Below are positions 1 to 10,017 of a stretch of DNA of 64,000 nucleotides, piece after piece. The translations under genes and the position numbers were made by a program. Under the pieces are notes generated by a model. It made no database searches, was not told the origin of the DNA, and saw only the letters and a list, made by a program, of their open reading frames with translations. The stretch's first letter is position 1. Each line of letters starts with the position of its first letter. The stretch is from Ramlibacter tataouinensis (lineage in GTDB: Bacteria > Pseudomonadota > Gammaproteobacteria > Burkholderiales > Burkholderiaceae_C). The stretch is from assembly GCA_002427815.1 (NCBI GenBank), contig DIZF01000016.1, positions 283,220 through 347,219 on the forward strand. The letters run 5' to 3'.

Positions 1-1
1 C

Positions 2-1075
2 GTGGTGGCGCTGGAACACGGTTACGGCTGCGGCGTGGCCATCGATGCGCCCGACGCCGTGATTCCGATCCGCACCTTGCGCAACATCAGCCTGAATCCG
101 AACTTCGGCGGCGAAGTCATGGTGGTGAGCCTGGGCTGCGAGAAGCTGCAGCCGGAGCGGCTGCTGCCGCCGGGCACCATTGCGCTCGTCGACGAGCGCG
201 ACGCTGCCGGCAAGCTGGACGTGGTCTGCCTGCAGGACGACACCCATGTCGGCTTCATGTCCATGGTCGAGGCTATCGTGCGGCAGGCCGGGCAACACCT
301 GGAGCGCCTGAACGCGCGCAAGCGCGAGACCGTTCCGGCCAGCGAGCTGGTGGTGGGCGTGCAGTGCGGCGGCAGCGACGCCTTTTCCGGCGTGACGGCC
401 AACCCGGCGGTGGGCTTCTGCACCGATCTGCTGGTGCGGGCCGGCGCCAGCGTGATGTTCTCCGAGACCACCGAGGTGCGCGACGGCATCGACCAGCTCA
501 CTTCGCGCGCGACCACGCCGGAAGTGGCGGTGGCGATGATCCGCGAGATGGCCTGGTACGACGCCTACCTCCAGCGCGGCGGCGCCGACCGCAGCGCCAA
601 CACCACGCCCGGCAACAAGAAGGGCGGCCTGTCCAACATCGTCGAGAAGGCGATGGGCTCGATCGTCAAGTCCGGCTCGGCGCCAATTTCCGGCGTGCTC
701 GCACCCGGCGAAAAGCTGAAACAAAAGGGCTTGACCTACGCGGCCACGCCGGCCAGCGACTTCATTTGCGGCACGCTGCAACTGGCCGCCGGCATGAACC
801 TGCACGTGTTCACGACGGGGCGCGGCACGCCCTACGGGCTGGCGCCGGTTCCCGTCATCAAGGTCGCTACCCGCAGCGACCTGGCACGGCGCTGGCACGA
901 CCTGATGGACATCAACGCCGGAACCATCGCGGACGGATCGGCTTCGATCGAGGAAGTGGGCTGGCAGCTGTTCCGATTGATGCTGGATGTCGCCAGCGGC
1001 CGCAAGAAGACCTGGTCGGAGCAGTGGAAGCTGCACAACGCACTGGTGCTGTTCAACCCGGCTCCAGTGACCTGA
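2..1075 (+). CDS. garD: Galactarate dehydratase, 3' part (5' end outside window)
   Basis: The last 358 codons of a galactarate (D-galactaro-) dehydratase, which removes water from galactarate (mucate) to give 5-dehydro-4-deoxy-glucarate. The visible part matches the UxaA/GarD C-terminal fold closely: a GYGCGVAI segment at the start, NISLNPNFGGEVMVVSLGC, the QCGGSDAFSG and NPAVG motifs, FSETTEVRD, DRSANTTPGNKKGG, FTTGRGTPYG, and the family-typical end FNPAPVT. E. coli GarD is about 523 residues, so roughly the first 165 residues lie upstream of base 1. The first codon shown is an internal GTG, not the start. An LctP-type permease follows 232 bp downstream on the same strand. Confidence 0.93.
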   Translation: MVALEHGYGCGVAIDAPDAVIPIRTLRNISLNPNFGGEVMVVSLGCEKLQPERLLPPGTIALVDERDAAGKLDVVCLQDDTHVGFMSMVEAIVRQAGQHLERLNARKRETVPASELVVGVQCGGSDAFSGVTANPAVGFCTDLLVRAGASVMFSETTEVRDGIDQLTSRATTPEVAVAMIREMAWYDAYLQRGGADRSANTTPGNKKGGLSNIVEKAMGSIVKSGSAPISGVLAPGEKLKQKGLTYAATPASDFICGTLQLAAGMNLHVFTTGRGTPYGLAPVPVIKVATRSDLARRWHDLMDINAGTIADGSASIEEVGWQLFRLMLDVASGRKKTWSEQWKLHNALVLFNPAPVT

Positions 1076-1307
1076 TGCGTGTGAGGAAGCGCTTGCATTC
1101 TTCCTTGAGCCGAGCCCATCCCGCTTCGGACCTGATCGCTACCTGACTGCCATCGCGCGCCGCGTTGGGCCGCCGCGCGCGAGCGGCATCCCGTGCTCCA
1201 GGCCCCGCAGTCGCTTGCGCAATCCGCAGGATCCCGACAGAATCGGCCGAGGCAGAGCTTCGCGTGCGAATAAAGCGTTCCCGATCCCGGATCGAAAGGA
1301 CCCAGTC

Positions 1308-3119
<1,812 letters not shown>

Positions 3120-3151
3120 GACGCGGACTGCTGTCGCGGGGCACGCCGCGA

Positions 3152-3637
3152 TTACCGGGCGGCGGCGGCCGGCCGGCGATGGGCTCGCAGGAAGTCGAGA
3201 ATCTTCGCCTTGGCGTAGCCGTCGCTTTCGTCGTCCTCGAAGCCGCTGATGTTCTGCGAATGAAGCAGGCGGCCCTTGCCGTCGAGCACGAACAGATGCG
3301 GATAAGTATGGACAGGGGGCCAGCGCGACAGCACGGCCTCGTTCCGGTTCTGCGGCGACCAGTTGACCTTGACCCACACATAGTTGTCGTCACGCAGCTT
3401 GCGGGCATCGGCGTTAGCGGCAAAAAAGCCGTCCAGAAGACGGCACCAGGAGCACCAGTCGCCGCCGACGTCCACCAGCACCCGCTTGCCCTGGGCCTGG
3501 GCCATGGCGACGGCGGTGGCGACGTCGGCCGCCGCGTCCCGGGCCGGGTCGAATCTTTCCGGCAGGCTCCCGGCCGCGCGGGCCGTAGTCAGCATCATGA
3601 AAAGCACGGTCGCGAGGAGCAGGAGGATCTTTTTCAT
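3152..3637 (-). CDS. Periplasmic thioredoxin-fold protein (WCSWC motif)
   Basis: A 161-residue secreted thioredoxin-like protein. Residues 1-21 form a Sec signal peptide (MKKILLLLATVLFMM, then AxA before the mature chain). The motif GGDWCSWCRLLDGFF is the CxxC centre in a thioredoxin-like (DUF255/Thioredoxin_7-like) setting, and YPHLFVLDGKG supplies the cis-proline strand. It should act in the periplasm as a thiol-disulfide reductase, partner unknown. It ends 32 bp from the convergent permease gene. The ATG at 3637 is the only sensible start ahead of the signal peptide. Confidence 0.82.
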   Translation of the reverse strand: MKKILLLLATVLFMMLTTARAAGSLPERFDPARDAAADVATAVAMAQAQGKRVLVDVGGDWCSWCRLLDGFFAANADARKLRDDNYVWVKVNWSPQNRNEAVLSRWPPVHTYPHLFVLDGKGRLLHSQNISGFEDDESDGYAKAKILDFLRAHRRPAAAAR

Positions 3638-3875
3638 GGTGCTGGTTTTCCCGGCCGGGGGTCTACGGGATAACCCTTAGCTTACCGCACGCAACCGATA
3701 TCCGATTTGACTCAATCGGGGTTCGCCCCGGCGGCCGGCCCGTCGCCGCTGGTGATCCAGGCAAGCGACAGCGCGTCGGGTGCCAGCGCCGGGCAGGCCA
3801 CCCTGTCAATCTCGCTGACCGTGCACCAGGCGGCGGGGCGCCGGCTTGCGCCGGTGGCGTATCGTGTAGTGTGAA

Positions 3876-5456
3876 ATGAGAACGTTCACCCATTCGCTGG
3901 CGGACGAGCTGCGCTGCGCGGCAGCGCAGGCGCCCGGCCGGCCATTCATCCGGATGCGGGCCGGCGAGTGGACCTATGGCGAAATTGATCGCCAGTCGGA
4001 CCAGGTGGCCGCCGGCTTGTATGCCCAGGGCGTGCGGCAGGGTCACAACGTCAGCCTCATGCTGCCGAACTGCATCGAGTTCGCGCTGACGTGGTTTGCG
4101 CTGGCCAAGCTCGGCGCCGTCTGTGCGCCTTTGAACACATCGTTTCGCGGCCAGACGCTGGCGCACGCGATCGACCTCGTCGAAAGCCGGCTGCTGATCG
4201 TCCACGCCGGTTTCTGGCCGCAGCTCGCCGAGGTGCGCGGCGGTCTGGTCACGGTGCAGAAACTGGTGATCGTTGGCGATGCGTGCGATCCGTCGGCGCT
4301 GTCGTGGAGCCAACTGCAGCGCCAGCAGGATGTCGCTCCCGAGTTTCCCAGCTGCGCTTTCTCCAGCCTTTGCCTTTTGCTCTACACGTCCGGCACCACC
4401 GGCCGCTCCAAGGCGGCGATGATCTCGCACCGCTTTGTCCTGCGTCACGCCCAGGGCGTGATCGATGGCCTGGGCCTGCGGCCGGACGACGTCCTCTACT
4501 GTCCGTATCCGATGTTCCATCTCGATGCCGCGGTGATGACGATCGCGCCGGCACTCCTGCTGCGCGGCGTCGCCGCCATCGGCGAGCGCTTCAGCGTTTC
4601 CAGGTACTGGGACGAGGTGCGGGCCCTGCAGGCGACGGTCTTCGACTTCATGGGCGTGACCCTGACCATGCTGTGGAAGCAGCCGCCCTCGCCCACCGAC
4701 CGCGATCACAGGGCGCGCCTGGGCTGGGGCGTGCCACTGCCGGAGTGGGCGCAGGAATTCGAGGCGCGCTTCGGCTGCCGCCTGGTCGAACTTTATGGAT
4801 CGACCGAAGTCGGCGGCATCATCTACACGCCGCAGGATGCGCCGCGCCGGAAAGGCTCATGCGGCAAGCCGCTGGGCCCCTGGGAAATCAGGCTGCTCGA
4901 CGAGCAGGGCTTCGAGGCGCCGGCAGGCACGCCGGGCGAACTGGTGGTGCGTTCCACGGAACCCTCGGTCCTGATGGACGGTTACTGGGGCAGGCCGCAG
5001 GCCACGCTGGAGGCCTTCCGCAATCAATGGTTCCACACCGGCGATGTGCTGACGCAGGACGCCGACGGCTGGCTGTATTTCGTGGGGCGGCGCAAGGACT
5101 TCGTGCGGCGCCGCGGCGAGAACATCTCCGCGGCCGAAGTCGAAATGGAGATCGAATTGCATCCCGAGGTGCTCGAGTGCGCGGTGGTCGGCGTGCCCAG
5201 CGAGCTGACCGAAGAGGAGGTCATGGCCTGTGTCGTGCTTCGCGATGGCGGCACGCTGTCGCCGGCGGCCCTCGCCGACTGGTGCGCCGGGCGCATGGCC
5301 GCCTTCATGGTGCCGCGCTACATCCGGATGTTGCCCGCCCTGCCCAGGACCCCGACCGACAAGGTCGAGAAATTCCGGCTGCGCGAGCAAGGCGCCGCCC
5401 TGGCCTGGGACCGCGAGAATCCTTCCATGCCGCACCATCCAGAAAGAACATCATGA
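3876..5456 (+). CDS. Acyl-CoA synthetase (AMP-forming, CaiC-like)
   Basis: A 526-residue ANL-superfamily ligase that adenylates a carboxylate and transfers it to CoA. Landmarks in order: the P-loop-like LLLYTSGTTGRSKAA near residue 170, the ELYGSTEVGG motif near 310, WFHTGDV near 390, and the hinge RRKDFVRRRGENISAAEVE followed by the C-terminal lysine region PRTPTDKVEKF. The overall pattern is close to crotonobetaine/carnitine-CoA ligases, but the substrate cannot be read from sequence. Its stop overlaps the start of the enoyl-CoA hydratase (ATGA), so both are made together. The ATG at 3876 has only a weak ribosome-binding site. Confidence 0.87.
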   Translation: MRTFTHSLADELRCAAAQAPGRPFIRMRAGEWTYGEIDRQSDQVAAGLYAQGVRQGHNVSLMLPNCIEFALTWFALAKLGAVCAPLNTSFRGQTLAHAIDLVESRLLIVHAGFWPQLAEVRGGLVTVQKLVIVGDACDPSALSWSQLQRQQDVAPEFPSCAFSSLCLLLYTSGTTGRSKAAMISHRFVLRHAQGVIDGLGLRPDDVLYCPYPMFHLDAAVMTIAPALLLRGVAAIGERFSVSRYWDEVRALQATVFDFMGVTLTMLWKQPPSPTDRDHRARLGWGVPLPEWAQEFEARFGCRLVELYGSTEVGGIIYTPQDAPRRKGSCGKPLGPWEIRLLDEQGFEAPAGTPGELVVRSTEPSVLMDGYWGRPQATLEAFRNQWFHTGDVLTQDADGWLYFVGRRKDFVRRRGENISAAEVEMEIELHPEVLECAVVGVPSELTEEEVMACVVLRDGGTLSPAALADWCAGRMAAFMVPRYIRMLPALPRTPTDKVEKFRLREQGAALAWDRENPSMPHHPERTS

Positions 5457-6214
5457 AATACGTCACCCTCACCACCGAAGGCCCGGTCAGCCTCGTCACG
5501 CTGAACCGTCCCGAGCGGCTCAACGCCATCGGCCTGCAGCTGCTGCAGGACCTGCATGAAGCCCTGGTGGCGGCACAGGGGGATCCGCGGACCCGCGTCA
5601 TCGTGCTCACCGGCGCCGGGCGGGCATTTTGCGCCGGCGACGACCTGAAGGAGTTCGCGCAGCAGTCCGCCAGCAGTGCCAGCGTGGCCGACACATGCGA
5701 CCGCATCCAGCAGATCACCCGCGACATCATGTTCGGGCCCAAGCTGGTGATCGGCGCCGTGCATGGCTTCGCCGTCGGCGGCGGATTCGAGTGGGTTCTC
5801 AACTGCGACATGGTGGTCGTGGCGGACAACCTGGTGGCCTTCTTTCCGGAGATGGCGCTGGGCCATTTCGTCACCGGCGGCGTCACGCACCTGCTGCCCC
5901 AGGCGCTGGGCCATCAGCGCGCGATGGAACTGATCGTGCTGGGCGAACGCCTGAGCGGCTCGGCGCTGCACCAGCTGGGGCTGGTCAATCGCGTCGTTGC
6001 GGCTGACGCGGTATTGGCCACCGCGCTGCAGCTGGCGACGGAAGTCGCCTCGCGCTCGCGGCTGGCCACCTCGCAGCTGAAGAAGCTGCTGACCACGCAA
6101 CTGTCGTCGCAACTGACCGGCGCGCTGGAGCAGGAGCGGCAGGCGGCGATGGCGTGCTTTGCCGACAAGGACACGGCGCAACGCATCGCCGAGTTCGCGC
6201 GGAAGAAGCTCTAG
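5453..6214 (+). CDS. Enoyl-CoA hydratase/isomerase family protein
   Basis: A 253-residue crotonase-fold protein. The N-terminal VSLVTLNRPERLNAIGL, the first oxyanion-hole strand GAGRAFCAGDDLKEF, the second oxyanion loop HGFAVGGGFEW and the FFPEMALGHFVTGG helix region are all present. Members hydrate or isomerise acyl-CoA double bonds. The start codon overlaps the stop of the upstream acyl-CoA ligase, which strongly suggests a two-gene pathway: activate an acid, then hydrate or isomerise the CoA ester. The residues that usually mark a fatty-acid beta-oxidation hydratase cannot be assigned with confidence, so the exact reaction is open. Confidence 0.88.
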   Translation: MKYVTLTTEGPVSLVTLNRPERLNAIGLQLLQDLHEALVAAQGDPRTRVIVLTGAGRAFCAGDDLKEFAQQSASSASVADTCDRIQQITRDIMFGPKLVIGAVHGFAVGGGFEWVLNCDMVVVADNLVAFFPEMALGHFVTGGVTHLLPQALGHQRAMELIVLGERLSGSALHQLGLVNRVVAADAVLATALQLATEVASRSRLATSQLKKLLTTQLSSQLTGALEQERQAAMACFADKDTAQRIAEFARKKL

Positions 6215-6390
6215 GCAGGCTCTGATCAAGCGCAAGGAGCGGGGCCGGACAGCAGTCAAGCACCGCGACAGACAAGGTGATTGGCTTTCGGACGTCGACC
6301 GCCTTGTCAGCGCGTCGCAGCCCACCCGCTCGCGACTTTGCCGCCACGGTCTCGGCACGCGAAAGCTCGGGTACTTGTGGGATAACACAC

Positions 6391-7923
6391 TCAGTGCGGC
6401 ACCTCGGCCGCTGCGCTATTTGGCGCGCCGCCCGGCCGGCGGATCAATAGCAGCAGCGGAATGGTGAGCAGGGTCACGATCATCATGATCGAGAAATCGC
6501 CGATGTAGCCGATCAGCGCCGCTTGCCGGCTGACCTCGGCATTGAGCAGCGCCAGCCCACCGGCCGTGTCGGGGCCCAGGCCCGGCGGCAGATTAATCAG
6601 GCCCTGGTTGCCCGGCGCCACCATCGCGGCCAGTTGCGCGTGCGCGTGGGCCGCGCCGTGGCTCAGCAGCGCCTGCACGATCGAGATCCCCACGCTGCCG
6701 CCGATGTTGCGCAGCAGGCTGAAGATCGGCGTGCCCTGGTTGCGCAGCCGCGGCGCCAGCGTGGCGAAGGTCGCCGTCGACAGCGGCACGAAGGTGAAGC
6801 CTATGCCCAGGCCCTGGATGAAGCCGGAGATGATGATCAGGCTGCTGTCCATCTGCAACGTGATGCTGGTCATCTGATGCAGCGAAAAGGCCGTCAGCGC
6901 GAAGCCGGTGGCCATGATGGCCCGCACGTCGATGCGGTGCACCAGCCGGCCCACCACGATCATCGCCAGCATGGTGCCCACCCCGCGTGGCGCCGTGACC
7001 AGGCCGGTGTAGACGACCGGGTAGTCCATCAGGGTCTGCAGGAAGGTCGGCAAGAGCGCCATCGTCCCGTACAGGATGGTGCCAACGATGAAAGCGAACA
7101 GCAGGCCGGTGACGTAGTTGCGGTCCTTGAGCAGGTCGCGGTCGAGGAACGAAACGCCTTGCACCGTCCAGGTGTGCACCGCGAAAAACGCGAAGGCGAC
7201 CAGCGAGCCCGCTGCTTCCAGCTTGATCTCCCAGGAGTCGAACCAGTCGAGCAGCTCGCCGCGGTCCAGGAACAGCTGCAGCAGACCGATCGCCAGGCTG
7301 AGCATGACAAAGCCGAAGATGTCCAGGCGCTCGCTGCGCGGCCGGCTTTCCGGCAGGTAGCGCAGGACGCCCCACAACGCGAACATGCCGACCGGCAGGT
7401 TGATGAAGAACACCCAGCGCCAGTCGAAGTTCTCGGTCAGCCAGCCGCCCAGCATAGGGCCCAGGATAGGGCCAACCATGATGCCGGCACCCCAGATCGC
7501 CATCGCCTGGCCCACCTTCTCCAGCGGATTGATGTCCAGCAGCACCGCCTGCGACAGCGGCACCAGGGCCGCGCCGAAGACGCCCTGCAGCAGCCGCGCC
7601 GCCACGATGCCACCGAGCGACGTGGACAGGCCGCACAGCGCCGAGGCGGCGGTGAAGCCGACGATGGAGACGATGAAGACCTTGCGCCGGCCCCAGCGCG
7701 AACACAGCCAGCCGGTCAACGGCAAGGCGATGGCCGAGGCCACGATGTAGGAGGTCAGCACCCAGGTGATCTGGTCCTGCGACGCCTGCAGGCTGCCCTG
7801 CATGTGCGGCAGCGCGACGTTGGCGATCGTGGTGTCGAGCGCCTGCATGATCGTCGCGAGCATGATCGAGACGGTGATCATCCCGCGGTGCGGGAACCCG
7901 CGCGCTGTCGACGCTGGACTCAC
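6391..7923 (-). CDS. DHA2-family multidrug efflux MFS transporter (EmrB/QacA type)
   Basis: A 510-residue, 14-helix major facilitator exporter. Family motifs: TIMQALDTTIANVALPHMQ in helix 1, WVLTSYIVASAIALPLTGWL, SRWGRRKVF (motif A), GFGAALVPLSQA-like motif in helix 4 and GAGIMVGPILGPMLGGWL (motif C, drug/proton antiport). It exports toxic compounds from the cytoplasm, usually with an EmrA-type adaptor in Gram-negatives; no adaptor gene is adjacent. The GTG start at 7923 overlaps the stop of the upstream MarR regulator (GTGA), so the pair forms a regulator-pump operon. Confidence 0.88.
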   Translation of the reverse strand: MSPASTARGFPHRGMITVSIMLATIMQALDTTIANVALPHMQGSLQASQDQITWVLTSYIVASAIALPLTGWLCSRWGRRKVFIVSIVGFTAASALCGLSTSLGGIVAARLLQGVFGAALVPLSQAVLLDINPLEKVGQAMAIWGAGIMVGPILGPMLGGWLTENFDWRWVFFINLPVGMFALWGVLRYLPESRPRSERLDIFGFVMLSLAIGLLQLFLDRGELLDWFDSWEIKLEAAGSLVAFAFFAVHTWTVQGVSFLDRDLLKDRNYVTGLLFAFIVGTILYGTMALLPTFLQTLMDYPVVYTGLVTAPRGVGTMLAMIVVGRLVHRIDVRAIMATGFALTAFSLHQMTSITLQMDSSLIIISGFIQGLGIGFTFVPLSTATFATLAPRLRNQGTPIFSLLRNIGGSVGISIVQALLSHGAAHAHAQLAAMVAPGNQGLINLPPGLGPDTAGGLALLNAEVSRQAALIGYIGDFSIMMIVTLLTIPLLLLIRRPGGAPNSAAAEVPH

Positions 7924-8387
7924 GCCGCGTCTTCCTCGGCAGTGGAAAGGCTCATCAGGCTCAGCCGCGTCTTGGCCAGCAACGCCAGCAACTGGGCGCG
8001 TTCAGCCGCCGAAAGGGGTGCCAGGGCCCGCGTGGTGAGACCGTCGCCGATGGCCAGCGCGGCCGTCAGGGCCTTGCGGGCGCGCGGTTCGAGCTGCAGG
8101 CGGTTGATCCGGCGATCGGTGGGGCTGGGCTCGCGCCGGATCCAGCCGGCCGCCGCCATGCGATCGCACAGGCCGCCCACCGCCATGGCGCTCAGCCCCA
8201 GCCGCTGCGCCAGCTCGGTCTGCGACAGGGGCTCGTCGCCCTCGTGTGTCGCCAGCACGCCGACCAGCCGGCACTGGGCCTGCGACAAGCCGATCTCCTC
8301 GCGCGCCAGCCGGTCGAACTGCTGGCCGTAAAGCCGGGCCACGTCGTTGACCAGGAAGCCAAAGCGGCGTGTCAGGTTCAAATTCAT
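7920..8387 (-). CDS. MarR-family transcriptional regulator
   Basis: A 155-residue winged-helix regulator. The DNA-binding part is LSQTELAQRLGLSAMAVGGLCDRMAAAGWIRREPSPTDRR, with the MarR wing at SPTDRRINRLQL. The ATG at 8387 gives MNLNLTRRFGFLVNDVARL, the usual family start; an ATG further upstream at 8417 would place the protein start inside the likely operator. It lies in front of the EmrB-like pump with overlapping stop/start codons and divergent from a second DHA2 pump, so it probably represses one or both and is released by a pump substrate. That last point is inferred from context. Confidence 0.87.
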   Translation of the reverse strand: MNLNLTRRFGFLVNDVARLYGQQFDRLAREEIGLSQAQCRLVGVLATHEGDEPLSQTELAQRLGLSAMAVGGLCDRMAAAGWIRREPSPTDRRINRLQLEPRARKALTAALAIGDGLTTRALAPLSAAERAQLLALLAKTRLSLMSLSTAEEDAA

Positions 8388-8393
8388 AGTGGC

Positions 8394-8419
8394 GCTTATT
8401 ATAAATGTGCTTATCATTT
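8394..8419. promoter_or_regulatory. Candidate MarR operator/promoter between divergent exporters
   Basis: Just upstream of the MarR start is an AT-rich island in otherwise GC-rich DNA. It contains the inverted repeat AAATG (8403-8407) / CATTT (8415-8419), a direct repeat of GCTTAT (8394-8399 and 8409-8414), and, reading leftwards, a TATAAT-like -10 within the same bases. This layout is what an autoregulated MarR promoter would look like; no -35 box is convincing. Confidence 0.45.
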
Positions 8420-8576
8420 GTTGCGCCGTCTTCGTGCTTGCCTTGCATCCAGGCGTGACTTCCTCGTACGGCTGGACTCGATGCCGGAGCCGGCGCGAAC
8501 GCTGCGCTCCCGGCCCGATTCAAGGCACAGGCGCCTATCATGGCGGCGCGCTGTCCCGCCAACCACCGCTGTGCCA

Positions 8577-10004
8577 ATGACCCCGCCCGACCCCCTCACC
8601 GCCAAGCGTTACCTGCCGTGGGTGGTGGCGACCGTCATGTTCATGGAAACGCTGGACGCGACCATCGTCAACACGGCGATTCCGGCCATGGCCGCCAGCT
8701 TGCAGGTGCAGCCGCTGAGCCTGAAGGCGGTGGTGGCCAGCTACATCCTGAGCCTGGCCGTGTTCATTCCCATCAGCGGCTGGATGGCCGACCGATATGG
8801 CACGCGCCGCGTGTTCTTCACCGCCGTGTCGGTCTTCACCACCGCTTCGCTGCTGTGCGGCATGTCGCTGAATCCGCCGATGCTGGTGGCCGCGCGATTG
8901 CTGCAAGGCCTGGGCGCCGCGATGATGATGCCGGTCGGGCGGCTCACGATCATCCGCACCTTCAGCAAGGCCGAGCTGCTGTCGGCGATGAACTTCGTGG
9001 TCATGCCCGCGCTGATCGGACCCTTGCTCGGCCCGACCGTCGGCGGCCTGATCGTGCACGTGGTGTCCTGGCGTTTCATCTTCCTGGTCAACCTGCCGGT
9101 CGGGCTGGTCGCGCTGGTGCTGATCGCGCGCTACCTGCCCGAGTACCGGGCCGAGAAGGCTCGCCCGCTGGACATCGTCGGCTTCGCGCTGTTCGGCTCG
9201 GGCGTGGCGCTCCTGTCCTGGCTGCTGGATATCTTCGGCGAACACCGGTTGGACTTCACTTCGGGCGCCGTGCTGCTGCTGCTCGCGCTGGGCCTGCTGG
9301 CCGCCTATGCCGTGCACGCTTCGCGCAGCGCCTATCCGCTGCTGCGCCTGGCGCTGTTTCGGGTGCGCACTTTCCGCATCGCCGTGCTCGGCGGCTTCGT
9401 GACGCGCATCGGGATGGGCGGCATGCCCTTTCTGCTGCCGCTGCTGTACCAGCTGGGGCTGGGGTTGCCGGCCTGGCAGTCGGGCCTGTTGATGATGCCG
9501 TCGGCCGCGGCGGCCATCAGCATGAAGTTCGGCACCAAGCAGCTGCTGGCCACGCTGGGCTACCGGCGTGTGCTCACGATCAACACGGTGCTGATCGGGC
9601 TGGTGATCGGACTGTTCTCGCGGGTCGGTCCCGGCACGCCAGCAGCGCTGATCGTGCTGCTGGCCCTGTGCATGGGTTTTTTCAACTCGATGCAGTTTTC
9701 CGCCATGAACACGCTGGGCTATGCCGACGTGGAAGGGCCCGAGACCAGCATGGCCAGCACCCTCGCCAGCTCGATGCAGCAGCTTTCCATGAGCTTCGGC
9801 CTGGCGGCCGCATCGCTGGTTGCGGGCTGGTTCCTGGACGGACTGCCGCAGACCGACCACGCGCTGGTCACCAGCGCATTGCACCGCGCATTCCTGGTCC
9901 TGGCCGCGATCACGGTGGCATCGTCGCTGTATTTCTGGCGGCTGCGGCCCAATGACGGCGAGGCGGTGAGCCGGGGCCAGGACAAGCTGGTGGAGGGTTC
10001 CTGA
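8577..10004 (+). CDS. DHA2-family MFS drug exporter
   Basis: A 475-residue major facilitator protein with 13-14 hydrophobic helices. It shows METLDATIVNTAIPAMA in helix 1, the ADRYGTRRVF motif A, and MPALIGPLLGPTVGGLIV (motif C). It is a paralogue of the exporter on the other side of the MarR gene. The ATG at 8577 gives MTPPDPLTAKRYLPW, the usual length before helix 1; no clear ribosome-binding site precedes it and an in-frame GTG lies two codons upstream, so the start is uncertain by a few residues. Divergent from marR/emrB-like and possibly under the same repressor. Confidence 0.86.
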   Translation: MTPPDPLTAKRYLPWVVATVMFMETLDATIVNTAIPAMAASLQVQPLSLKAVVASYILSLAVFIPISGWMADRYGTRRVFFTAVSVFTTASLLCGMSLNPPMLVAARLLQGLGAAMMMPVGRLTIIRTFSKAELLSAMNFVVMPALIGPLLGPTVGGLIVHVVSWRFIFLVNLPVGLVALVLIARYLPEYRAEKARPLDIVGFALFGSGVALLSWLLDIFGEHRLDFTSGAVLLLLALGLLAAYAVHASRSAYPLLRLALFRVRTFRIAVLGGFVTRIGMGGMPFLLPLLYQLGLGLPAWQSGLLMMPSAAAAISMKFGTKQLLATLGYRRVLTINTVLIGLVIGLFSRVGPGTPAALIVLLALCMGFFNSMQFSAMNTLGYADVEGPETSMASTLASSMQQLSMSFGLAAASLVAGWFLDGLPQTDHALVTSALHRAFLVLAAITVASSLYFWRLRPNDGEAVSRGQDKLVEGS

Positions 10005-10017
10005 CGCAGCGGCCTCG

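Noticed and set aside
3717..3730. CGGGG-TTCG-CCCCG hairpin near the thioredoxin-like gene start
   Set aside because: Stable tetraloop hairpin but no T-run on either side and no gene end nearby; probably chance in GC-rich DNA.
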